From contig CASEOO010000043.1 in the NCBI GenBank assembly GCA_949289565.1, forward strand, positions 1 to 64,000: a stretch of 64,000 bases of DNA, written 5' to 3'. The position numbers and the translations under genes are program-made. Below, in pieces: positions 20,701 through 27,680 of this stretch; position 1 is the stretch's first letter, and every line of letters begins with the position of its first letter. This DNA is from an uncultured Bacteroidales bacterium (GTDB taxonomy: Bacteria > Bacteroidota > Bacteroidia > Bacteroidales > UBA932). The notes beneath the pieces are model-generated. The model saw nothing but the letters and a program-made list of their open reading frames with translations, had not been told where the DNA came from and did not search any database.

Positions 20701-20735
20701 AGAGCGCAAAATAGCAATACGGAAAATCGCTTCAT
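17709..20735 (-). CDS. PL8 chondroitin/hyaluronan lyase (chondroitinase ABC-like), SusCD operon
   Basis: 1008 residues from the ATG at 20735 (MKRFSVLLFCALFCLAEG, a Sec signal); the longer frame is not coding. Domain order is an N-terminal beta-sandwich (about 20-200), an alpha/alpha-toroid, then the PL8 super-sandwich. All four chondroitinase ABC catalytic residues are recognisable: His456 and Tyr463 in FHHGGHYPAYS (7 apart as in the Proteus enzyme), Arg516 in CGRHPF and Glu615 in AEIYAADNRFG. PL8 enzymes cut uronate-containing glycosaminoglycans by beta-elimination, leaving a 4,5-unsaturated uronate. It is first in the SusCD operon behind a full promoter, and a second PL8 gene lies in the divergent operon. 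Confidence 0.9.
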   Translation of the reverse strand: MKRFSVLLFCALFCLAEGRAAINSQYNFENGVPGFVRVIGNGEAVSSTDRFKDGRTSIKFSWKGQAALAFNNCTDIEASMKVNRAGLMIWIYNTAPMDAPLTFTFWNWNDEELCHFDFNMDFKGWRTAWIKYEDMLSPYGHYGDKKLKERATNVARMTITPPASVPEGTIYIDRVTFSTKQLHAQITPDMQIPENNYNLQRNMWHWCRLWEWEQYPASEVKPISPDQEKVLELVESRIDEAVKAGRSSDNYVKNTLLKRADDTYNKYYIQRLPDGSVIGAPLLSDDEFNNSLGEMRIRFVGQVVDYYAQDYSYTGNTANLERVINIMDHAIDQGFAYGSGQGTNHHYGYQIRELYRGMWLWRDELAKAGKLDEYQKVLEYWSGLQETRLPFQEGRDEILDSWHTLLDAKLIAAMMTSDPAARYAKMEDLSRWMSGSLSYSPGTLGGFKPDGTSFHHGGHYPAYSVGAFAAVGDYCRYTQGTEFVIDEEARKTFKHVLMTMCEYCNLTDWGVGVCGRHPFNGFIPKADIEAFASLALLGDLTGSGLDADPELGGAYLYLGGANPETISALRKAGVSGASAAPQGFFVLNYAAFGIHRRDNWMLSLKAYNSDVWSAEIYAADNRFGRYQSYGTAQFIGSGKPVSAKASGFSQEGWDWNRVPGATTVHLPFEMLDSPLKGTLMERNDSRFPGVSSLEGMNGMMAFTYVEKDRQNFCAGATATKSVFCFDNRIVYTGSGISNTKNYGYPTETTLYQLRLDSREGMILDINDDYFGDFPFPSTYRFAGEGQAVLNDIVGNYYILPDAKGLTVVKQTQTSPSDTKKKEGTGDFVTAYIDHGVSPQNASYEYLMLIQPSSKEVKQYAKKLPYTVIRCDDAAHVVNDHITGITAYACYKAYDGAASAQAFAAIPKGKEAKPYLPISSIDAETLVMERTAEDGNVVISICTPDLGITQKAYTTPQPSQPLLRTVVIDGGWDIVTPAENVKVSRDGGKTSVTATCLDGQPVEFHLKKI

Positions 20736-20761
20736 TTGGTTATTAGTTATTATGTATTCGG

Positions 20762-20793
20762 CAAATATACCATTAATTTTCAAACACTCCAAA
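20762..20793 (-). promoter_or_regulatory. Promoter of the PL8-SusC-SusD-DUF5017 operon
   Basis: On the minus strand TTTG (20793-20790), 20 bases, TATATTTG (20769-20762) exactly matches the Bacteroidota consensus, 27 bases before the PL8 start. No regulator gene is adjacent. Confidence 0.8.
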
Positions 20794-20829
20794 GGTTTTT
20801 CGAACAAATGATAAGTTGTCAAAGAATAT

Positions 20830-20860
20830 TTTGACGGGAAAAGTTTTTTGACTATTTTCG
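20830..20860 (+). promoter_or_regulatory. Promoter of the GH88-PL8-sulfatase operon
   Basis: TTTG (20830-20833), 19 bases, TATTTTCG (20853-20860), one mismatch from TAnnTTTG. It is back-to-back with the divergent PL8 promoter, about 40 bases between the -33 boxes, so both operons could share one regulator site. Confidence 0.55.
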
Positions 20861-20928
20861 CAAAAATATTGTTCGGAATTTTACAGAACGATACCACATA
20901 AGAAAACTATTACTAAAACAATAACAAA

Positions 20929-22131
20929 ATGAAATTCAAATTCCTTTCCACGCTCGCGCTGGCGGTGATAGCCGTGCAGTGTGCTCCTCAGACTGACATC
21001 ATCCAGGACAATGTCGACAATGCGAAAGTCCAGCTGAAATATCTGGTGGAAGCATCAGAGGCCGGCGACACTGTCAGGATACCTTCGACATTCAAGAATG
21101 GTGAAATAGAATTCGTGCCTGTAGACGACTGGGTAAGCGGATTCTTTGCAGGCACCCTGTGGTACATGTACGAGCTGACAGGCGATGAATACTGGGCTGA
21201 ACATGCACAGAAGCAGACTGAAGTGCTGGACACTATCCAGTATCTCACATGGCACCATGACGTAGGGTTCATGATATACGACAGCTACGGGAACGGACTC
21301 AGGCTGAAAAACATCGACGGGTACAAGGATGTCATTATAAATACCGCGAAATCCCTCTCCACCAGATTCAGGCCTGGCGCAGGCGTCATCCAGTCCTGGA
21401 ACGTGGACAGGGGCTGGCAGTCTGAAAGAGGCTGGGAATGCCCTGTCATCATCGACAACATGATGAACCTCGAACTTCTGTTCAAGGCCACGGAATTCAC
21501 AGGAGACTCCACTTATGCGAAGATAGCCATAAGCCATGCCGACCAGACCATGAAGAACCACTACCGTCCTGACTACAGCACATACCATGTAGTGGATTAT
21601 GACCTCGAAACCGGCGATGTAAGAGGAAAATGCACTGCCCAGGGTTATGCAGACGACTCTGCATGGGCCAGAGGACAGGCTTGGTCCATCTACGGCTACA
21701 CTGTTATGTACAGATTCACCGGAGACGACAAGTATCTGGACTGGGCTGAAAAGGTCGCTGATTTCATATTCAACAATCCGACTATGCCGGAAGACCTGGT
21801 TCCATACTGGGATTTCGACTGCCCTGACATCCCGAATACGCCTCGCGATGCATCTTCGGCATCCATCATAGCATCTGCATTGTACGAGCTCTACTGGTAC
21901 ACGAAGAATGACGGCTACAAGGCGAAAGCAGACAAAATGATTGAATCCCTGTCCACTCCTGCATACAGGGCGGCGCAGGGCACAAACGGCGGCTTCATCC
22001 TGATGCATTCTGTAGGAAGCATACCTCACGGCAGCAATATCGATGTACCTCTGAACTATGCCGACTACTACCTCCTCGAAGCGCTGATCAGAAAAGGACA
22101 TATTGAAAAAGGCGAAGCGCCTGTAAAATAA
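20929..22131 (+). CDS. GH88 unsaturated glucuronyl hydrolase
   Basis: 400 residues starting with a lipoprotein signal (LAVIAVQC), so probably an envelope lipoprotein. The alpha/alpha-barrel GH88 family hydrolyses the 4,5-unsaturated uronate left by polysaccharide lyases, by hydrating its double bond. The two key aspartates fit Asp111 in WHHDVGFMIYDSYGNG and Asp176 in VIIDNMMNLELLF; YADDSAWARGQAW is also diagnostic. It begins the plus-strand operon and is followed after one base by the second PL8 gene. The order GH88, sulfatase and PL8 grouped together matches the chondroitin locus BT_3348-3350 of Bacteroides thetaiotaomicron as I recall it. Confidence 0.93.
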   Translation: MKFKFLSTLALAVIAVQCAPQTDIIQDNVDNAKVQLKYLVEASEAGDTVRIPSTFKNGEIEFVPVDDWVSGFFAGTLWYMYELTGDEYWAEHAQKQTEVLDTIQYLTWHHDVGFMIYDSYGNGLRLKNIDGYKDVIINTAKSLSTRFRPGAGVIQSWNVDRGWQSERGWECPVIIDNMMNLELLFKATEFTGDSTYAKIAISHADQTMKNHYRPDYSTYHVVDYDLETGDVRGKCTAQGYADDSAWARGQAWSIYGYTVMYRFTGDDKYLDWAEKVADFIFNNPTMPEDLVPYWDFDCPDIPNTPRDASSASIIASALYELYWYTKNDGYKAKADKMIESLSTPAYRAAQGTNGGFILMHSVGSIPHGSNIDVPLNYADYYLLEALIRKGHIEKGEAPVK

Positions 22132-22132
22132 T

Positions 22133-25100
22133 ATGTACAAAGTCATTTGCATTATATCGGCCTTGGCGCTCTCCATTTCCGCGAGTGCCAAGGTCGTTGA
22201 TTTCGGACCGCAGACCGGAGTGATGTCTTTCGAAAACGGGACATCCGGAATCACTGCGGACAAATCATCTGCACTTTCCATCTCAAACGAGCATTACAAA
22301 CTCGGAGAAAGTTCTCTGAAATGGCAGTGGAAGAAGAAATGTGCGGAAATTGTCATCCCGGGAGAGATTCCTTATCTGCCTGAAAATCCGAACCCGAAAG
22401 AGACTTCCGTATCGACGTTTGTATTCTGGATATACTCTCCTGAAGCCATTGACGGCAGTCTCAGATTCACTTTCTTCAAAGGAGAAAAAGAATGCTGCCA
22501 TTTTGACTACGCCTTGGGGTTTACAGGATGGAGAGGAGCATGGGTGGCATTCGGCCGCGACATGGAAGGCACACCTGAAACCGGCATGGACAGAGTGGTG
22601 ATTTCAGCGCCTGAAAACAGCCGCAAAGGATGCGTGTATTTCGACGGCATCATCACCTCTGCATTCGAAGACGTGCGACACCACACCCCTGACTGGCAGG
22701 CTCCGTTCGTGAACAAGGACACCGATTCCCACTGGCTCGTGCTGAACCGCAGCTGGGATCTGGCACTGGACATCGCTCCTGAGGAAACCATCACCGACGA
22801 AGAAAAGGACGGGCTTGACTGCATCATGGAAAGATTCACCGAACTGACGGCCGGCGGGAAAAAGGCATGGCCGCTGGAAAAAGTGAAAGAAGTTTTCGAC
22901 AGCTACGGCATATCGGAAAACAGGGACGGGACACTGCAAGGCAAGCCTGTATTCTTCACCAGATACGGCGAGACTTACATAAACCTCGGCATCAAGGACG
23001 CATCGAAACAGTTCGGAGAAAACGGGCAGCTGCTCAGGCAGGCCAATGACAATCTGCTGCAGATGGCCATCGCATGGAAAAACGAAACAGACGAAGCCAG
23101 AAAAGCAGAAATCGCCAGGATGTATGCCCTGCTGACCAGGCATCTGCTCGACCAGGGATTCGCTGCAGGAAGCGGGCTGGGCACAGTGCATCATCTCGGC
23201 TACAGCATGAGGAACTTCTATACTGCGCCTGTCATCATGAAAGATGTTCTGGAGGAAGCCGGCATCAGCACAGAAGTCCAGATGGCCATGGAGTGGTTCT
23301 CCGGCGTAGGAGAAGTGAAGACTGCGCCAAAGGCTCCGGGAATGGATATCGATGCTTTCAACACATCGCTTATGGGCCGTGTGGCATCTCTCCTGATGCT
23401 GCCGGACACGCCATACAAGGCGGCCTATATGAAAGCGCTGTCACGCTGGATTGACAATGGTTTCAAATACGCAGACGGGCTGAATCCATGCTTCAAATCA
23501 GACGGGACTGTGATGCACCACAGAAAAGCATACCCTGCATATGCTACGGGAGGTTTTGACGGAGCAGTCAAAGCCGTGTGGATGCTTCACGGGACAGAAT
23601 TCGCCATCTCGGAAGAAAGCCATACCATCCTGAAAAACGCCCTTCTCGAAATGAGATTCTACTGCAACCGCGAATCATTTCCTCTCGCCATGTCCGGACG
23701 CCATCCTGACGGGAAGGGTGCCCTGATTCCAGGGCAATACGCTCTTCTCGCAGATGCAGGCTCTCCAGACGGAAGCAAGGAAATCGACCATGAACTGGCG
23801 TCTGCATACATGAGAGTGGACGGGACAGGAAGATTCGGGGAAAAATTTGCAAAAGCCGGGATAGAGGCTGAGAAAGCCCCTGAAGGATGCCATGTATACC
23901 CTTATGACTGCTCCATGTCTCACAGAAGAGACGAATGGCTGGTCACCTTTGCAGGACACAGCCGCTATCTGTGGGCATCGGAGATATACAACGGGGCGAA
24001 CCTTTTCGGACGATACCTTGCTCACGGAAGCATGCAGATCATGGGAGATCCCCAGGAGCATGTAAGCATGGCAGGCTCAGGATTTCAGGTAGCAGGATGG
24101 GACTGGTGCCACATACCGGGAACAACAGCCGCCGCAATTCCTATGGAAGACATGGAAGCCAATGTCCTGAATGTGGACGAATTTTCCGGATATGAGGAAA
24201 TGCTCCTTTCTGATGAATGGTTCGCAGGCGGAGTGAGCCATCGCGGCATGGACGGAATCTACGCCATGAAACTGCATGAACATGACAAGTACAATGGCTC
24301 GCTCCGCGCCCAAAAGTCATTCTTCGCATTCGGAGACAGAATAGTGGCTTTAGGCAGCGGCCTGGAGAATGACATGGAAGGCTCTGAACTTCACACCACC
24401 CTGTTCCAGAACAGTCTCCCTGACGGCATATCAGACACATTCCGCACGATTGCCGACAGCCTGACTATAATATGCGACAGGTTCGGCAACACCTTCTTCA
24501 TAAAAGAGGCTTTGGTAACACTGTCGAGAGGGACTCAGCATTCATTCCACGAGGAGACCGCCGAGCCGACATCAGGAAGATTCGAAAAAGCGTATATCCG
24601 CCACGGAGACATCGTGAAAAACGGGCACTACGAATACATGGCCGTCATTCACGCCTCTCCGGAACAGATAGAAGAATATATGGCGGAACTGCCTTACTCT
24701 GTGGCGAGATGTGACAATCAAGCCCATATTGTCGAAGACAAAGCAAGCGGGACAAAAGGGTTCGTGGTTTTCGAAAACATTGCCGAAGGCGATGATGAAA
24801 TATTGGCGGAAGCCACCCCATCCTTAATCATGTACAGCCTCGAAGACGGGAAGATGACATTGAGCGTCAGCAATCCTGATCTGGCGATATATTCAGGTCC
24901 GAGCGATGAAGTTTTCGATGAGAACGGGAAAAGGATCGAGCGCAGCATTTATGGACGGAAGTGGGTGAACGACCATTGTCAGCCGACATCCATAGTACTG
25001 AAACTGAACGGAGTATGGGCAGTGGACGGATGCGGGGATTCTCAGGTGAAGACCAGCGTTGAAGACGGTCAGACCATACTTATGATTATGTCCCGCGAGG

Positions 25101-25135
25101 CCAGGACCGAGGAAATCACTCTGATTCAAAACTGA
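22133..25135 (+). CDS. PL8 chondroitin/hyaluronan lyase, second paralogue
   Basis: 1000 residues with a signal peptide (SALALSISASA). It has the same domain plan as the 17709-20735 lyase: an N-terminal beta-sandwich with FENGTSGI and GWRGAWV, a helical toroid, then a beta super-sandwich. Catalytic candidates are His463 and Tyr470 (HHRKAYPAYA), Arg523 (SGRHPDG) and Glu617 (SEIYNGANLFGRY). The substrate-facing motif differs clearly from that of the paralogue (HHRKAYPAY against HHGGHYPAY), which could mean different sulfation preference or endo/exo mode. It is tightly packed between GH88 and the sulfatase. Confidence 0.9.
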   Translation: MYKVICIISALALSISASAKVVDFGPQTGVMSFENGTSGITADKSSALSISNEHYKLGESSLKWQWKKKCAEIVIPGEIPYLPENPNPKETSVSTFVFWIYSPEAIDGSLRFTFFKGEKECCHFDYALGFTGWRGAWVAFGRDMEGTPETGMDRVVISAPENSRKGCVYFDGIITSAFEDVRHHTPDWQAPFVNKDTDSHWLVLNRSWDLALDIAPEETITDEEKDGLDCIMERFTELTAGGKKAWPLEKVKEVFDSYGISENRDGTLQGKPVFFTRYGETYINLGIKDASKQFGENGQLLRQANDNLLQMAIAWKNETDEARKAEIARMYALLTRHLLDQGFAAGSGLGTVHHLGYSMRNFYTAPVIMKDVLEEAGISTEVQMAMEWFSGVGEVKTAPKAPGMDIDAFNTSLMGRVASLLMLPDTPYKAAYMKALSRWIDNGFKYADGLNPCFKSDGTVMHHRKAYPAYATGGFDGAVKAVWMLHGTEFAISEESHTILKNALLEMRFYCNRESFPLAMSGRHPDGKGALIPGQYALLADAGSPDGSKEIDHELASAYMRVDGTGRFGEKFAKAGIEAEKAPEGCHVYPYDCSMSHRRDEWLVTFAGHSRYLWASEIYNGANLFGRYLAHGSMQIMGDPQEHVSMAGSGFQVAGWDWCHIPGTTAAAIPMEDMEANVLNVDEFSGYEEMLLSDEWFAGGVSHRGMDGIYAMKLHEHDKYNGSLRAQKSFFAFGDRIVALGSGLENDMEGSELHTTLFQNSLPDGISDTFRTIADSLTIICDRFGNTFFIKEALVTLSRGTQHSFHEETAEPTSGRFEKAYIRHGDIVKNGHYEYMAVIHASPEQIEEYMAELPYSVARCDNQAHIVEDKASGTKGFVVFENIAEGDDEILAEATPSLIMYSLEDGKMTLSVSNPDLAIYSGPSDEVFDENGKRIERSIYGRKWVNDHCQPTSIVLKLNGVWAVDGCGDSQVKTSVEDGQTILMIMSREARTEEITLIQN

Positions 25136-25143
25136 CAGCAGAT

Positions 25144-26691
25144 ATGAAAAAGAATATAAAATATTTGGCCCCGCTTTCAGGATTCGCGTTGGCCGCCTGC
25201 GGAAATGCTGTTCAAGAAAAGCCGAACATCATTTATGTCTTCCCTGACCAGTTCCGCAATCAGTCTCTGGGGTTCTGGAACGAAGAAGAATATGCCGGGG
25301 CGGTGAACTGGGCCGCAGATCCTGTGCATACACCGAACCTGAATGCTTTTGCGGATGAATCGGCCGTCCTTTCACGGGCGATGAGCACATGCCCTCTGAG
25401 CAGTCCGTACCGAGGGATATTCCTGACAGGGATGTACCCGGAAAGGAGCGGCGTGACTCTGAACTGCATGGCCTTGCGGCCTGAAAGTACGCTGAATCCG
25501 GATGCCGTATGCATATCTGATGTGCTTGTCGCCAACGGCTACAGCTGCGGCTATATCGGGAAGCTGCATGCCGAGACCCCGATGAAGAATGACCCTGCAA
25601 ACCCTGGACATTATGTAAGCGACCGCGATCCAGAATGGGATGCCTATACTCCGCCGGAGAGACGGCACGGATTCTCATACTGGTACTCATACGGCACATT
25701 CGATGTGCACAAGAACCCGCACTACTGGGACACTGAAGGGGTGCGCCATGATCCGCATGAATATTCTGTGAAACATGAGACAGACCGCGCCATAGAGTTC
25801 CTGAGAAACGAAAACGAAGAACGGAAGGAGGGGGCGCCATTCTTCCTCGCCCTGGCCTACAACCCGCCTCACAGCCCGTATGAAAGTCTGGACGACTGCA
25901 TGGAGGAAGACTATGCCCTGTATCGTGACATGAGCTATTCAGAACTGTACGTGAGGCCGAATGCAGACACCACCCTGTCGAAGGCCCCTTCTGCACGGTA
26001 TTATTTCGCAAATGTCACAGGTGTGGACAGGGAGTTCGGGCGGCTTCTCGCAGAGCTGGAGCGTCTCGGGCTGGACAGGAACACCATCGTGGTGTTCACT
26101 TCTGACCATGGGGAGACTATGTGCAGCCAGGGGACACTTGATCCTAAAAACTCTATCTACACGGAATCTTTCAACGTCCCTTTCCTGATCAGGTATCCCG
26201 GCAGGATCAGGCACCGGGTGGATTCTACACTCCTGAGCACTGCCGACATCATGCCGACCATGCTGGCTCTCGCCGGGCTGGAGGAACAGATACCGGAGTC
26301 TGCTGAGGGACGCAATCTGTCTCCTGTACTGCTGGAAAACGGAGAAGACTGCGATATTCCTGACGCCGCTCTTTATATCAGGAACATGGACGGGGAAAAG
26401 GATGCTGACGGCATCGTCCACGGATTCTTCCCTGCGGCCCGTGGAGTGAAGACTGGCAGATACACCATGGAAATCGCCATAAACCGGGAGATGGAGCTTC
26501 AGCGCGTGCTGATCTTCGATGACTGGAACGACCCGTACCAGATGGAGAATATTCCGTATCAGGAAAACCTAGAACTCTTCGCCGATCTCTGCGACGTGCT
26601 TCGGGACAAACTGGAGGAAGCAGACGATATATGGCACCGGGAAGGAATTTTGGAAAAATTACAGCTAAATATGGCTATACTGAAGAAATAA
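25144..26691 (+). CDS. Serine-type S1 sulfatase lipoprotein (glycosaminoglycan sulfatase)
   Basis: 515 residues with a lipoprotein signal ending LAAC. The alkaline-phosphatase-like fold shows PNIIYVFPDQFRNQS (metal site), the formylglycine motif SSPYR at residues 86-90, GKLHAE, and the C-terminal metal site FTSDHGETM. The modified residue is Ser86, so maturation needs an anaerobic sulfatase-maturating enzyme, none of which is in the window. Operon context with GH88 and PL8 points to removal of sulfate from chondroitin/dermatan fragments. The position sulfated (4-O, 6-O or 2-O) cannot be read from sequence. It is 8 bases after the PL8 gene. Confidence 0.92.
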   Translation: MKKNIKYLAPLSGFALAACGNAVQEKPNIIYVFPDQFRNQSLGFWNEEEYAGAVNWAADPVHTPNLNAFADESAVLSRAMSTCPLSSPYRGIFLTGMYPERSGVTLNCMALRPESTLNPDAVCISDVLVANGYSCGYIGKLHAETPMKNDPANPGHYVSDRDPEWDAYTPPERRHGFSYWYSYGTFDVHKNPHYWDTEGVRHDPHEYSVKHETDRAIEFLRNENEERKEGAPFFLALAYNPPHSPYESLDDCMEEDYALYRDMSYSELYVRPNADTTLSKAPSARYYFANVTGVDREFGRLLAELERLGLDRNTIVVFTSDHGETMCSQGTLDPKNSIYTESFNVPFLIRYPGRIRHRVDSTLLSTADIMPTMLALAGLEEQIPESAEGRNLSPVLLENGEDCDIPDAALYIRNMDGEKDADGIVHGFFPAARGVKTGRYTMEIAINREMELQRVLIFDDWNDPYQMENIPYQENLELFADLCDVLRDKLEEADDIWHREGILEKLQLNMAILKK

Positions 26692-26696
26692 AATTG

Positions 26697-26704
26697 TAAA
26701 TTTG
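26697..26704 (+). promoter_or_regulatory. -7 box before the first DUF4988 gene
   Basis: TAAATTTG is an exact -7 match 35 bases before the ATG at 26739. No -33 TTTG is seen at the proper distance, and the preceding sulfatase ends at 26691, so this may be an internal promoter or chance. Confidence 0.4.
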
Positions 26705-26738
26705 AGAAATTAATTAATTAATTAACACTAAACTATAT

Positions 26739-27623
26739 ATGAGAAGAATTCATGTGACATTGGCCTGCCTCGGCGTGGCATCTGCCTGCTGTATTTCCTG
26801 CGTGGACACAGATGCGCTGGAAAACAAGCTGACAGACCTCGAAAGCAAGGTGGAAGCGCTGGAGCAGGAGGCCGTAAAAATCAACGAAAATGCCATTTCG
26901 GCCTACAAAATGATCAATGGCGGCCAGCTTGTAATGGCTGTAAATGCCTATGAAAACGGCACAGTTTACAGCCTGGACCTGAGCGACGGCTCTGCCATCA
27001 ATATCTATCTCTCTGAAGAAGGCGAAGGAATCACTCCTGTAATGGGAGCAGATGCCGACGGGAACTGGGTTTACTCCATTGACGGAGGAGCCACGTTCTC
27101 ACAAGTGGAAGGCGGCACTGCGCAGACCGCGCCTGAATTCAGAGTGAATTCGGACTATGTATGGGAAATGAGCACTGACGGAGGCGAAAGCTGGAAAGCC
27201 GTGACAGATGCTGACGGGAACAAGATGATCGCCAATACAGGAGGTTTCTCTGATTCCTTCTTCGAGTCCGTAACATATGACGAAGCCGCCAAGACACTCA
27301 CGCTTGGCCTGGCCACGGGACAGGAAGTAAAAATACCTGTGCAGTCCCTGAGCATGGCAGTCTCCGGCTACACAGCAGGAATGACGGTGGACGGATCTCT
27401 GACGCTGGATGTGACATTCACTGATGATGTGGCCGAAGCTATCGTGATGCGCTGCCCGGAAGGATGGCGCGTCCAGATCACGGAAGAGGGGAAATTCATA
27501 GTGACCGCACCAGCTGACGGGGCGGCCGGGACATATGAAGTGGAAATCTGGCTCCAGTCAGAGGCATCAGAGACATCAGCCCCCCACATAAATAAATTCA
27601 AATTTGAATTCAGCCTGGAATAA
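26739..27623 (+). CDS. DUF4988 (PL29-type N-terminal domain) lipoprotein
   Basis: 294 residues with a lipoprotein signal (CCISC). A heptad coiled coil follows at once (ALENKLTDLESKVEALEQEAVKIN), then a DUF4988-like module that reads GGQLVMAVNAYENGTVYSLDLSDGS and an Ig-like C-terminal domain. DUF4988 is labelled in databases as the N-terminal domain of PL29 chondroitin lyases. Here it stands alone without a catalytic domain, so a surface glycan-binding or scaffolding role is more likely than catalysis. It lies between the sulfatase and a related gene. Confidence 0.7.
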   Translation: MRRIHVTLACLGVASACCISCVDTDALENKLTDLESKVEALEQEAVKINENAISAYKMINGGQLVMAVNAYENGTVYSLDLSDGSAINIYLSEEGEGITPVMGADADGNWVYSIDGGATFSQVEGGTAQTAPEFRVNSDYVWEMSTDGGESWKAVTDADGNKMIANTGGFSDSFFESVTYDEAAKTLTLGLATGQEVKIPVQSLSMAVSGYTAGMTVDGSLTLDVTFTDDVAEAIVMRCPEGWRVQITEEGKFIVTAPADGAAGTYEVEIWLQSEASETSAPHINKFKFEFSLE

Positions 27624-27680
27624 ACACTTTTCCTGAGGCAACAAAACGACAATAAACTATAACTAATAATGATCACTACA

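Noticed and set aside
21055..22281. 408-residue minus-strand frame
   Set aside because: Antisense to the GH88 gene, whose reading frame has clear catalytic motifs.
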